Source of the DNA: Allomyces arbusculus
Lineage: Eukaryota > Blastocladiomycota > Blastocladiomycetes > Blastocladiales > Blastocladiaceae
Direction of reading: 5' to 3'
Assembly (NCBI GenBank): GCA_027604705.1
Contig: JADHYV010000062.1
Span: 24,967 to 88,966 of the forward strand
Length of the DNA: 64,000 bases
This document shows positions 10,493 through 20,143 of the stretch, in pieces. Both the position numbers and the translations under genes were made by a program. Within the stretch, counting starts at the first letter, position 1. Each line of letters begins with the position of its first letter. Under the pieces are notes generated by a model. The model saw only the letters and a list, made by a program, of their open reading frames with translations. It searched no databases and was not told the DNA's origin.

Positions 10493-11522
10493 ATGGCCAT
10501 TCTCCAAGCCTTCGTCGCCTTCCCGAACGCGGCCCATCGCGTCGTCGTGCCCCTGGCCGACGCGACTGCAGCCACAGCCGCCGACCTCGCGGCGGCTCTG
10601 GCACTTCCGACCGGCACGGCCTACCTCGCCACGGAAGCTGGCCGCATTCTTGCCGCCGACACGCTACTCGCACCGCTCGCGCACGATGCCAACGTGTTTG
10701 TGCAAGTGCTCGGCCGCCTGTGCGGTGGCAAGGGCGGGTTCGGGTCGATGCTGCGCGCACAGGGCGGACGCATGAGCTCCAAAAAGACGACCAACTACGA
10801 CTCGTGCCGCGACCTGAGCGGGCGCCGGCTCAAGACGGTCAAGGATGCCAAGCTGTACGGATTGGTTGATGTTTCGACGTGCTCGAAATCATGAGCTGAT
10901 GCATGGCGTTACTTCGATATAGGATGACCGAGGCGCTGGAAAAGATTGCCGAAAAGGAGGCCGAGCGCGAGGCGCGCATTGCCAAGAAGATCGAGCAGGG
11001 GCTCAACCCGCCGCAAACGCGCAAGCGCCGGTTTGACGATGCCACTTACGACCGCGAGCACAAGCACCTCGTCGGGTCGATTCGTGACGCCGCGTCGCAG
11101 GGTACGCACATCCTTCGTCGACATGAAGCCAGATTGGATGTGTCAAGCTAACGACTCGTTGTGGTACGCCGATATAGTCTTCAAGAACCCGAAGCGTCAA
11201 CGCACAGCCTCGGAGTCGGACGAATCCGATTCAGAGGAACATGTGAGCGGTAGCTCCTCTTCTTCGCCGCCTTCCCCGTCTGCTTCCGCGCCAGCATCCT
11301 CGTCGAACCAGCAAGCAGATCGTGCGTCGCCCTTGTCATACTGGTGCGGCTCCACTCAATTTGGCTTTGGCAACGATTTGATGGGTCGTTCTTACCCCGC
11401 TTCCGACCTGTAGGGACGAAGCGCTCTCGTCGGACTCGGAGTCTGAGGGCGAAGAGGACGAGGACAAACCAGTCGCTGAAGCCAGCAGTTCAGGCGGCGC
11501 AAAGAAGCCAATTGCCGCGTAG
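10493..11522 (+). CDS. SDE2: SDE2-type telomere/splicing factor
   Basis: Four exons (10493-10854, 10923-11101, 11178-11325, 11414-11522) encode about 265 residues. A ubiquitin-like fold at residues 1-80 ends in GGKGG (78-82). In fission yeast and humans the corresponding site is cut by a deubiquitinase to release active Sde2 beginning with Lys. The conserved signature follows: [12 protein letters not shown], then [14 protein letters not shown] and a charged helix rich in Glu/Lys/Arg ([20 protein letters not shown]). Sde2 works in spliceosome activation on selected introns and in telomere and replication-stress responses. The C-terminal half is a Ser/Asp/Glu-rich low-complexity tail. The start ATG is the first before the Ubl strand. 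The last intron needs a weak GTCGCC donor; the alternative GTGCGT donor five bases upstream would give a basic, unlikely reading frame. Confidence 0.9.
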
Positions 11523-11759
11523 CCGATGCGATGCTTCTCAGCGGGGTGATGGGTCGTGATGTTTCATGGGTTTGTTGCTGCCCCTTTTGTAAATACATTT
11601 GTTGCGCCCTCTTTGTCGATGATGTCTCGGATCGGGGGTTTGCAACATCGAGTCAGGTCGCGTCCGCCAGTTCGAGTCTTGGTTGGAAGCGATCCACCCA
11701 GTTAGCCTGCCGCGAGATGCATGGATATCCTATTGACGAGCGGACGCGGACTGGACCGG

Positions 11760-12389
11760 CTCGGCCCGTCAAGGTTTTTGCACATTCTTGAATCGTCACC
11801 ATGCAATGACAAGCGTCATTCCACATCCTCCACACTTGATCATGCTTATTGTGAGGTGTGCTGGGCCAGGGACTGATTGCTCCTTCCATGATCTGAATCG
11901 TCACGAGAAACTGCAAAGAAGAAAATTGTGAATGAAAAAAGAGTACCGTCGAGCGTTACCACCGCTCTCCGAGTAGGCCGTGGTAATTTTGAGCGACGAC
12001 GACGCGGCGTCGACTTAGGGCGCACCACGCAATCAGCGGGGTCGAAGCTGGCCCTGTGCATACGAGAAATGAGATCGCGCATCAGACGGGTTTGGATGAG
12101 GAGATAGTGCTGCAAAAAACAGGACCAATGCCTCTGTAATCTTGGCCATTCACCGTGACTTGGAACTGATCGCCCACGCAAACGCGTCTCTGGCCTATGA
12201 TCAGGCACCCTTCCTTGGGTAGCGTGATCGCGTGCGTATCCATGTTGTATCCAGCGTTGCCGAACCTAAAGAAGACCCATTCATTACATTTCGTCACAAG
12301 CGTGTCGGCCAGGTGCGGCGGGGGGCGGCAAGGGTGAGGAAGACCAGCAAAGGCAGAAGCGATGTAGCAGAGCGCGTCGATGGGGTCAT
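11760..12389 (-). pseudogene. decayed member of the secreted 'CSGDQF' protein family (copy A)
   Basis: The minus strand reads as a signal peptide from ATG 12389 (hydrophobic LLPLLVFLTLAA), then in other frames the family blocks FFRFGN and PKEGCLIIG with DQFQV, a STPLIAWC block, an AYSESGGN block and finally a VWRMWND block matching the second domain of the intact copies. Successive blocks lie in different frames with an internal loss around the 'GYYPLPPGTS' segment, so several frameshifts and a deletion are needed to relate it to copies B and D. It is probably non-functional, although its TATA element and signal peptide remain. Homology is clear block by block; exact ends are estimates. Confidence 0.6.
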
Positions 12390-12998
12390 GGCGGAAGCGA
12401 GAGATGGTGAAAGGAGGGTGTTGAGCAAGGTCGCTGGTGGAGGTACCGCACCCTATATATAATGTTTCGCGCGAGGCTCGCGTTCAAAGGGGGCAGGAAT
12501 GACCGCCCGGTTCATCATTCCGGGTGCGGGAGCATTCGGAAACGATGGCGTTGGATGGCGCTGGTGGCAGTGCGTTAGGGGAGGTCGCCCAACGCGAGCT
12601 CGCGCGCAGCAGCAGTTTCGAGCTGGAAAGAAGAGTCGACAGATTGGCGTTGTGCCCAGATTCCGACGACGGAGTTGGGGAAGGTGGTTACGAAATTGTA
12701 TGTTTCTCGTTCGCGACGCGTCCTGTGCAGCAGCGACCCAACACGTTTGACCAAGCATCTCTGTCAGCCGCAGGCACGATCGCGAGGTGAACTAGCGCTG
12801 ACGCGAGACAAGTAGCCCAATGCGCCGGCCCATAATGAATAGAATGAGATGATAGATCCAAATGGTAGGTATGTCAATGAATGGTGGGGATGATCGCCCT
12901 TCATGCAGCCAGCTTCAAAACACTTCACTTGCCCGACGCGAGCCCGTTCGTTGTTGGTCTTGGGCGCGGCCACCGCGGCCGCCATCCTCTGCCGTCTC
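12390..12998. other. intergenic; 3' flank of copy B
   Basis: No intact gene. The stretch 12925-12998 (minus strand) still resembles the C-terminal tail of copy D (Ala-rich then KTNNERA versus DTNNGSA), but lies beyond the copy B stop, so copy B seems to have lost its last ~25 codons to an earlier stop. Confidence 0.5.
12454..12463 (-). promoter_or_regulatory. TATA-like element of copy A
   Basis: A TATATATA stretch lies 65-75 bases upstream of the ATG of copy A on the minus strand. Confidence 0.5.
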
Positions 12999-14482
12999 CT
13001 AGCTGGCCGTCGTGTTCTGGCAGAGTGGGAACGCCGGCCCCATGCCCATCATGACGGAGCTGGTCGTGGCCGAGACGGTCATTTGCAGGTCGACGTTGCC
13101 GTACGTGTCGCCGTTCCACGAGTTCACCAGGACTGAGTCGACCGGGTTCAGCTTGATGTCGGGGCTCTTGCGCACCATGTCGGCGAGATCGTTTAAGTTG
13201 ACTGCGGTCACGTCGGCGAGGGCCATCCCAGCGGCCTCGCACGCCGAAACGGCCTCGGCGCGCGACGAGACTTTGCCCGCGGACGTGACGACCTTGAAAG
13301 ACGCGGGTTTGCCCGCGGAAGTGTCGACATTGGGTGGCGCGGGGCACTGGTATGGGGGGAGGGACAAGAGCGATGAGCTGGGCGAGCGATCTGGGGAGAG
13401 AAGAGAACGGCCCGTACCGTCGTGGGTGAGATTTTGTAGAACGCGCCGCCGCTACCCCGTGTGTTGGCGACGGTGATGTTGTAGGTCGACGTTCCGGGCG
13501 GGAGCGGGTAATAGCCCTTGGAGAACTCGGGCTTGGTCAGGGCCGACTCTACGTCCTCGCCGACGGTAACGCTGCACCACGCGCCCACCGGCGTCGACGT
13601 GAGCCCTACAGGGAAAAAAAAACGCGTTCGATGCATGAGGATTCGCGGCCATTCTCCCGAGAAGACTGCCAAGACGCACCCTTGTTGGTTCCGTTGATCG
13701 CGACGGCGAACTGATCGCCTGAGCAGTAGGCGTCGGACACGATCAGGCAGCCCTCGTTTTGCATCGTGACCGAGTAGGTGTCGTTCGCGCCAAAGCTGAA
13801 ATAGGTCCACGAGTCGATGGTCGTGACGTTTGTGGTGGCTCTCGTCGTGTTGGCACCCGTCGTGGATGTGACAACCTGGGATGGCGCGGGGCACTAATTT
13901 GGGGAGGCAAGAGCGGTGAGTTGAGCATATGACCCGGGTCGTGAGAAAGGAGAACAATTCGTACCTTCGTGGACGAAACTTTGTAGAACGCGCCGCCGCT
14001 ACCCCGCGTGTTGGCGACGGTGATGTTGTAGGTCGACGTGCCGGGAGGGAGCGGGTAATAGCCCTTGGAGAACTCAGGTTTGGTCAGGGCCGATTCGACA
14101 TCGTCACCGACGGCAACGCTGCACCACGCGCCCACCGGCGTTGACGTGAGCCCTACAGGGAAAAAACGCGTTCGATGGATGTGAATCCGCGATCATTCTC
14201 TCGAGCAGGCGGCCATTACGCACCTTTGTCGGTTCCGTTGATCGCGACGGCGAACTGGTCGCCCGAGCAGTAGGCATCGGACACGATCAGGCAGCCCTCG
14301 TTTTGCATCGTGACCGAGTAGGGGTCGGTCGAGGACCCGTTGCCGCCAAAACTGAAATAGGTCCACGCGTCGATGGTTGTGACGTTCGTGGTGGCGTCCG
14401 TCGCTCTGGCCGCCGTCGTGGGCACGACAGCAGCGGCGGCGGCCGCCACGAGAGATAGGAGGGCCAGGAGCGAAAAGAGCAT
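12999..14482 (-). CDS. secreted 'CSGDQF' family protein with duplicated domain 1 (copy B)
   Basis: Five exons (14482-14224, 14152-13965, 13893-13680, 13605-13418, 13346-12999) encode 398 residues. A signal peptide (MLFSLLALLSLVAAAAA) precedes two tandem copies of domain 1, each spread over two exons: IDAWTYFSFG, EGCLIVSDAYCSGDQFAVAI, then STPVGAWC and FSKGYYPLPPGTSTYNITV. A single domain 2 follows (VSACEAAGMALADVTAVNLN then NSWNGDTYGNVDLQMT), ending in CQNTTAS. Similar two-domain secreted proteins are common in early-diverging fungi but have no assigned function known to me. Two Cys per domain 1 and flanking beta-rich blocks suggest a disulfide-stabilised extracellular fold. Intron phases alternate 1,0,1,0, so the domain-1 exon pair is a symmetrical module that can duplicate without frame loss. 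The last exon ends earlier than in copy D. Confidence 0.85.
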
Positions 14483-15157
14483 TGTCGCGATTTAGGTCGA
14501 GTACGGAGTCGAGATCACCGTAGCGGGGCCAGGGAGAAGAAGAGAGGAGAGGAGAGCAGGAGAGGAGAGCGGCCGCATTTAAGCCAAGCGATGTGGGCGA
14601 TGGAGGCGGTATGGGCGGCGCGGCTGGCGCGAGTTGTAACGCGACCGCGCTTGTACTTTGTCCGATGCGGCCAAGCAGCGACCACGCGGCGACGACGCCG
14701 AGAAGGAAGCCCGCGCGACGGCGCGAGCGGCGCGCTGATCACTCGAAGGAAGGAAGCGACGTTCGCTGCGAGACGTATCGTGTGTTCAAGGCAGGCAGCA
14801 CGTGCCTTTCGCGTGACGGCCCTGCCACCACCACGCGTCCACATCATGCGCACACGACCGTGAGCTGGCCGGTCGTTCCTGCCGTGCCCGTGCTGGCTCT
14901 GTTGCCGCGCTGACTGACATCGCGCTCCGTCATCTCCCCAACAACAACCAGCCCATCCACGCCGTGCTTCAAGGTCAACACTTCGTGCACTGCATTTTAT
15001 TGTCTCTGTGTGCCCGCGCACCCCTCATGGTCCAGCTGCAAGAGTCTTTCAAACGTCGCACCTTGCCCGCTGCTCAACTAGGCTCCCCAACCCCGCGTAC
15101 TGTCTGCTCTCTGACCGTTTTCACCTGCTCTACTACTCGTGTCCGCTGTGGAAGATC
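14483..15157. other. intergenic; promoter of copy B
   Basis: No gene is supported. Immediately upstream of copy B (minus strand) is a pyrimidine-rich leader around 14520-14570 and an AT-rich TTTAAAT-like element at about 14577. The rest shows only spurious frames. Confidence 0.5.
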
Positions 15158-15830
15158 ATGGCCGTCCTGTTCCCTGACCAAGGGTCGCAATAAGTCGACG
15201 TGGACAAGGACATTTACGAGCTGTTCCCGGCCGCGCGTGCCGTGACCGACGAGGTCGACGGCGCGCTGCAGTTCAAGCTCACCGACATCATGTTCCACAG
15301 GCCACCTGTGCGCGCGCGCATTGCCCCGTGGTCTCGACGTTTGTCGCGTGGCCCGCGGCTCACCATCGTTGCGCAATCGTAGGACACGCTCAAGTTCACT
15401 TGCTATGTGTTACCCTCCATTTTTCGCCACGTCGGTCGCACTGCTCGCCGTGATGCGCAAAGTGGCGGGTCTCGACCTGAAGCACGACGCAGCCTACGTC
15501 CTGGGCTACTCGCTCGGCGAGCACACGGCGCTCTTCGCAGCCGGGTAGCTGACTTTGTCCGACGCGGTCAAGCTGGTGGTACGTGCTTCTATTGAACCGA
15601 TCGCAGGGACCGCGCGCACCGCTCACGCACGCCAGCGGGGGTTCCATTTTTCGCACAAGCGCGGCCAGGAGATGCACAGGGCTTACCCGAAAACGTCAAG
15701 ACGAGCATGGTCGCGCTGATCATGCGACCAAGGAACTTTGACGCGCTGTCGGAGAAACTGACCGAGATCCAGGCGACGCTGGGGCCCGATGAGGTGGTCG
15801 ACTTGTCGAGTGTGCATTCTTCGACATAGG
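15158..15830 (+). pseudogene. decayed malonyl-CoA:ACP transacylase (mitochondrial MCT1/FabD type)
   Basis: The plus strand opens with MAVLFPDQGSQ, the FPGQGSQ start motif of acyltransferases, then reads in frame past a TAA (15191-15193) into DKDIYELFPAARAVTDEVDG. A second block (about 15430-15580) gives VALLAVMRKVAGLDLKHDA and the nucleophile elbow GYSLGEHTALFAAG (normally GHSLGE), followed by TAG 15546-15548 and LTLSDAVKLV. A third block (about 15640-15830) reads SMVALIMRPRNFDALSEKL. Malonyl transacylases load malonyl groups onto acyl carrier protein for type II fatty-acid synthesis in mitochondria. Two in-frame stops and the His-to-Tyr change in the elbow argue for decay, although unrecognised introns could remove some of the damage. 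It lies between members of the secreted-protein family. Confidence 0.7.
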
Positions 15831-16427
15831 TCCGTTCGTTGCTTGCACTTCTTTCGCGGATCCGTTTCTCCGACCGCTCCACCTCGCGTCGACCAACGTC
15901 GACTCCTGTTCGGACACGAGCTTCGTGCACAATGCCAGCACGCGGCCACGCCTGTCCCATCCGCGTCGAAAGTCACGGTACGCACACCTTCCGAGAGCCC
16001 TCTGTTCATGTCCGAATCTTCCCATCGACCGTTCTTGGGGACGTAGCATCGCGCTTCACTCGTGGTCTTGGCTGAACAAGTAGCATTGTGAGTGCGGCAG
16101 ATAAGTGGGCCATGACTTGATTCCTGAGCGAAAAGATAAGGTTTTGAAGTTTACAGTCGGATGCTGCGCGCAAACTTACAGCTACAGAAAGCAAACTGCT
16201 GGCCCCACATCTCGAAGGGTTGGCGGGGAGTGTCTGCATGCTTGAACTTGATTTACCCAGGCTAGCGACACATCACAAAGCGTTGACGCGAGATCAAGAA
16301 CAGAAGCCCAACGAATCTCAGCAATAACAACGAACACATTGCCATAGATTCATCCATCCAGCACGCCAAGAGGCGGAGCTCATCCCTCTCCCTCTCCCTC
16401 ACTTTTGCCCAACGTGCACCTCTCGTT
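15831..16427. other. no supported gene
   Basis: The first part (to about 16080) may contain further eroded pieces of the transacylase gene, but no motif is clear. The rest is featureless. Confidence 0.4.
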
Positions 16428-16651
16428 GGAGCTTGGTCGCCCGAGCAGTACGCGTCGGTAACGATCAGGTACCCTTCCTTGGGCAGCATGATCGTGTAGG
16501 TTTTGTCCGAGGAGTCAATAATGCTGAATTGAAATTGGGTTCATTCGTCGACACTCATGACTGGCGTATCCAGTGCGGGCGCAGCAACGGCCGCGAGAGC
16601 AAGTAGAGCAAAGAGCGGAAGGAACATGGTGGCGTGCTTCGATGGGGCCAT
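16428..16651 (-). pseudogene. decayed, truncated secreted-family member (copy C)
   Basis: From ATG 16651 the minus strand encodes a signal peptide (MFLPLFALLALAAVAA after an 8-residue leader), then SVDE followed by TGA where intact copies have Trp (DAWTYFSF), then continues in frame through the family block PKEGYLIVTDAYCSGDQ. Similarity stops there; no second exon or domain 2 is found downstream. One nonsense change plus a 3' truncation mark it as a pseudogene. Confidence 0.7.
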
Positions 16652-17461
16652 GAGAGGTAGCTGGGAGGGAGCAATCCATTAAAATAACGCTATAGGTCGC
16701 GCGAGGATATGTCAAACCGGGTGTGCACGTCACATCCATCCTGTGGGGCAGCTTGGACGGTGGAGATGTCAAGTTATGACGTGTGCCAAATATCGCCCTG
16801 ACGACCGCAATGTCAGCGCCCCTTGACGCCATGCCACGTTTGTGTTTTGCATGGACGGAAATAAAGGCAAGTGTGAGCTCATATTATTTGATGCCTCTAT
16901 TGAAGGTAAATTAGCCGAGGTTGCTCGTGCGATGCGATCAAGAAATGCAAAAAGGGAGTCAGCCACGTGTTTGCTCTTGCGTCGTCTGGTACGATTTAGC
17001 AAGATCGTGCAAAATCAAGCAAAATCCTGCGCGATCAAGCATGAATGAGGAAAGGGAGCCACATCAAGTGAAGCCAGAATGGTGATGCTTTTGGCAGTGA
17101 GTTGGTACGGCTCGCTCATTGCGAGTTCTTGCGCAGCAGCGGCTTCGAGTTGGATAAGAGGCCTGGCAGCCTGGCGTAGTATCCAGATTTCGACGGTGGT
17201 AATGGGGAAGTTGATTTTGAAATTGGCTGAGTCTCGTTCACGACGCGACCATGGAGATTCTGTGCATCAGCGACACAACACCACGTTGGACCAAGCGCAA
17301 CTGTTAGCCACAGGCACAGCTGCGAGGTGCATGTACGAACTAGCGCTGACGCGAGAAAGGGAACGCAGGGCGCCGGCCCATATGAACAGAATGAGATGGA
17401 TTCAATTGGTATGTCAATCAATGGAGACAATCGCCTTCCCCGCAGCCCACTTCAACACAGT
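16652..17461. other. gene-free; promoter of copy C and 3' flank of copy D
   Basis: No conserved coding signal on either strand. The AT-rich stretch TAAAATAACGCTATA near 16680-16694 could be the old core promoter of copy C. A direct repeat of GCAAAATC units lies at about 17008-17032. Confidence 0.45.
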
Positions 17462-18443
17462 TCACTTGCCCGACGCGGACCCGTTGTTGGTATCCGGCGC
17501 GGCCGCAGCGGCTGCCCCACCCTCTGTCGTCTCCTCGACCGACGCAACCAGTTTTGGGGTCGTGTTCTGACACAGCGGGAGCGCCGGCACCATACTCATC
17601 GTGATGGCGCTGGTCGTGGCCGAAACCGTCATTTGCAGGTCGACGCTGCCGTACGTGTCGCCGTTCCATGAGCGAATTTGGACTGCGTCGACTGGGTTCA
17701 GCTTGATGTCAGGGCTCTTGCGCACCACGTCAGCGACCTCGCTTAAGTTGGCCGAGGTCACGTCGGCGAGGGCCATCCCGGCAGCTTCGCACGCCGAAAC
17801 GGCCGCGGCCCGCGACGAGACTTTGCCTGCGGACGTGACGACCTTGAATGACGCGGGGCACTGGTAAGGGGGCAAGAGCGATGAGTCCGGCGTGCGATTC
17901 GGCTGGAGAAAAGGAAGCGCGGTTCGTACCTTTGTGGATGAAATTTTAAAAAACGCGCCGCCGCCGCCCTGCGTGTAGGCGACGGTGATGTTGTAGGTCG
18001 ACGTTCCGGGCGGGAGCGGGAAGTAGCCCTTGGAGAACTCGGGCTTGGCCAGGGCCGATTCGACATCGTCACCGACGGCAACGTTGCACCACGCGCCCAC
18101 CGGCGTCGACGTGAGTCCTATTGTGAAGGTACGCGTTCGCTGGATGAGCATCGCAACCCAATTTTACAGCGGGACTAAACGCACCCTTATCGGTTCCGTT
18201 GATCGCGACGGCGAACTGATCTCCCGAGCAGTACGCGTCGGACACGATCAGGCAGCCCTCGTCTTGCATGGTGACCGAGTAGGTGTCGGTTGAGGACCCG
18301 GTGTCGCCAAAGCTGAAGTAGGTCCACGCGTCGATGGCCGTGACAGGCGTGGTGGCGATTGTCGTGTCGGCAACCGTCGCCGGCACAGCAGCTGCCGCGG
18401 CAGCAGCCACGACAGAAGTGAAGACCAGCAGCGGCAAGAGCAT
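17462..18443 (-). CDS. secreted 'CSGDQF' family protein (copy D)
   Basis: Three exons (18443-18185, 18117-17930, 17860-17462) encode 281 residues. Signal peptide MLLPLLVFTSVVAAAAAAAV is followed by one domain 1 (IDAWTYFSFGDTG, EGCLIVSDAYCSGDQFAVAI, STPVGAWCNV, FSKGYFPLPPGTSTYNITVA) and one domain 2 (VSACEAAGMALADVTSANLS, RSWNGDTYGSVDLQMT), then a low-complexity tail ending DTNNGSASGK. Exon 1 (259 nt) and exon 2 (188 nt) have exactly the lengths of the corresponding exons in copy B, showing recent common origin. This is probably the ancestral single-domain-1 form. It is presumably secreted or wall-associated; function unknown. Confidence 0.87.
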
Positions 18444-18859
18444 GGTGGCGCTTTGGGTCGAGTCTGGCTGGAGTCGAGATCACAGTCGATTCAGGGAGGG
18501 GAGGAGAGTTGCAGCCAGTCTGGCGGTGTGGGCGTTGCGGTCGGCGAGAGTTACAACGCGACCACGCTCGTAAATTGCACGACGCGGCCAAGTAGCGACG
18601 AGCAGCGGCCGCGAGCCGGTGGAAGCGCGTGCGGCGGTGCTGCGACAAGGGAAGCGGACTGCGAGACGTTGCGCGCTGGTGGACTGCAGCACGTGGACTT
18701 GGCGTGACTGCCTCGCACCAACATGCATCCACATCTCGCGCACGCGACCGTGAGGCGTCGTCTCTGCCGGCTCGCGGCCAGCCAGAGCTGTTTTCGTTGC
18801 TGAGCTGGCTCATGGCCACTTTGCACGGCTGACACGGCTCACATCAAAGACGGTTACGC
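18444..18859. other. promoter region of copy D
   Basis: No gene. A pyrimidine-rich leader (minus strand, about 18470-18510) resembles that upstream of copy B. Confidence 0.45.
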
Positions 18860-19850
18860 ATGGTCCCCGGCTGCCCTGCCTCCGTGATTGACGCACCTGA
18901 ACGTCAAGAATTCGGACAGTTTTTTCAACGTGGTTCTGCAGTCGACAACTGGTTCATTTGGCTGATCGAATTCACGGCGCTGACGCATGCGCTCGAGTTT
19001 GCGACTCTTGTTTGCTTGGCGCAACTTCCGACGCTCGAGATTCTTGCTGTACGCACCTGGACCAGAAGTAATTGGAGTCGGCAAGATGATGCAACAAACA
19101 CAGGCGGGAGCATGCTCTCAACCAAAGTTTTCCCTCGGCTCCTGACGCTCAAGACCTCTCCCAAGGCGTTGGCCCTGCTGGCTCGCGTGACACAGACGCT
19201 TGTTCACAGAGCCCACGTCGTGCTCCCAATTGCTTCTCTGTCGCCACAAGAGTTCATGCTTCCATTAATGCCAGCCCTTGTCAACCTCTCCCTGGTTCTG
19301 GAAGAGGCGGGCCAATTTGATTATGCTAGGCTCTGTGTTTTGGACAGTCATGCTTGGGTGGGAGGCACAGTTTTCCGAAACTCTGGTCATGAACGATCAA
19401 GACAGTGACTGAGTGGCCCTTGGGACTGGCTCGCCATGGCTTGTGCATTGACATCGTGTCAATCTTTGCCTGGGACGAGCTTTCCATATCCCCACAACTG
19501 GTTTCGCTCCCAATTCTGCGTCGGGTGCAAACGTAGCGCCGATTCGCGCAAGTGGCAAATCGAAACTTGAACTGAGTATGCTGACTGGTGGTGCTTTGGC
19601 CGTGAAAATTCTGACGCTGCCCGCCAACGTTTACTTGTTGGGATCAGCAATGCTGTCCATGACCCGTGCTCCCGCACTTCGCAATGTGCGGTTTGAGCTA
19701 CTCACGTCATTCCGCTTGTCGCACTCACGGACATTCAGCACGGCCTCTAGCTTTCATTCTCGGACATCCGGGCACGCTCCTGACCAGCGTCGATCTCGGG
19801 TTGTTGGTCGTCGGCACTCGACAGCGCGATCGGCGCCACGTGGCGACTGA
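18860..19850 (+). pseudogene. remnant of an LRR/F-box-like gene
   Basis: Several plus-strand pieces look like leucine-rich repeats without forming one frame: FATLVCLAQLPTLEILAV, VFPRLLTLKTSPKALALLAR, MPALVNLSLVLEEAG, VSLPILRRVQ and APALRNVRFELLTSF. Their spacing and wording recall the LRR part of the F-box protein at 45.6 kb. No F-box and no continuous exon model could be found, so I read this as an eroded paralogue; a spliced functional gene is not excluded. Confidence 0.35.
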
Positions 19851-20143
19851 TTTGCCAATCATGACGGCAATGCAAAATGCAACTGATTGGGCAACTGATT
19901 CGGTGCGGCAGTGGTAGCTTCACAAGACCGGCCAATCGAAGTTCTGTCGCGGAGGTCAGGGAAATCTGATTGGCATTCGGCAGAGTGGCAGGCATCAAAT
20001 GACAAACATGAGGCACCAGCGTAAGTGACCATGATTGTGATTGATGTGATGTTTCAATCGATATTCTGGTGCAAAAACTTGCTAGAGCTCAAATTTATTT
20101 TCAAGAGCATATCAAGAAGAGCTTAAAGACGAGACGTGCTGCG

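Noticed and set aside
11321-11413. SDE2 last intron with the stronger GTGCGT donor
   Set aside because: It leads to a basic, Arg-rich frame running past the natural stop; the phase-2 donor gives the expected acidic tail.
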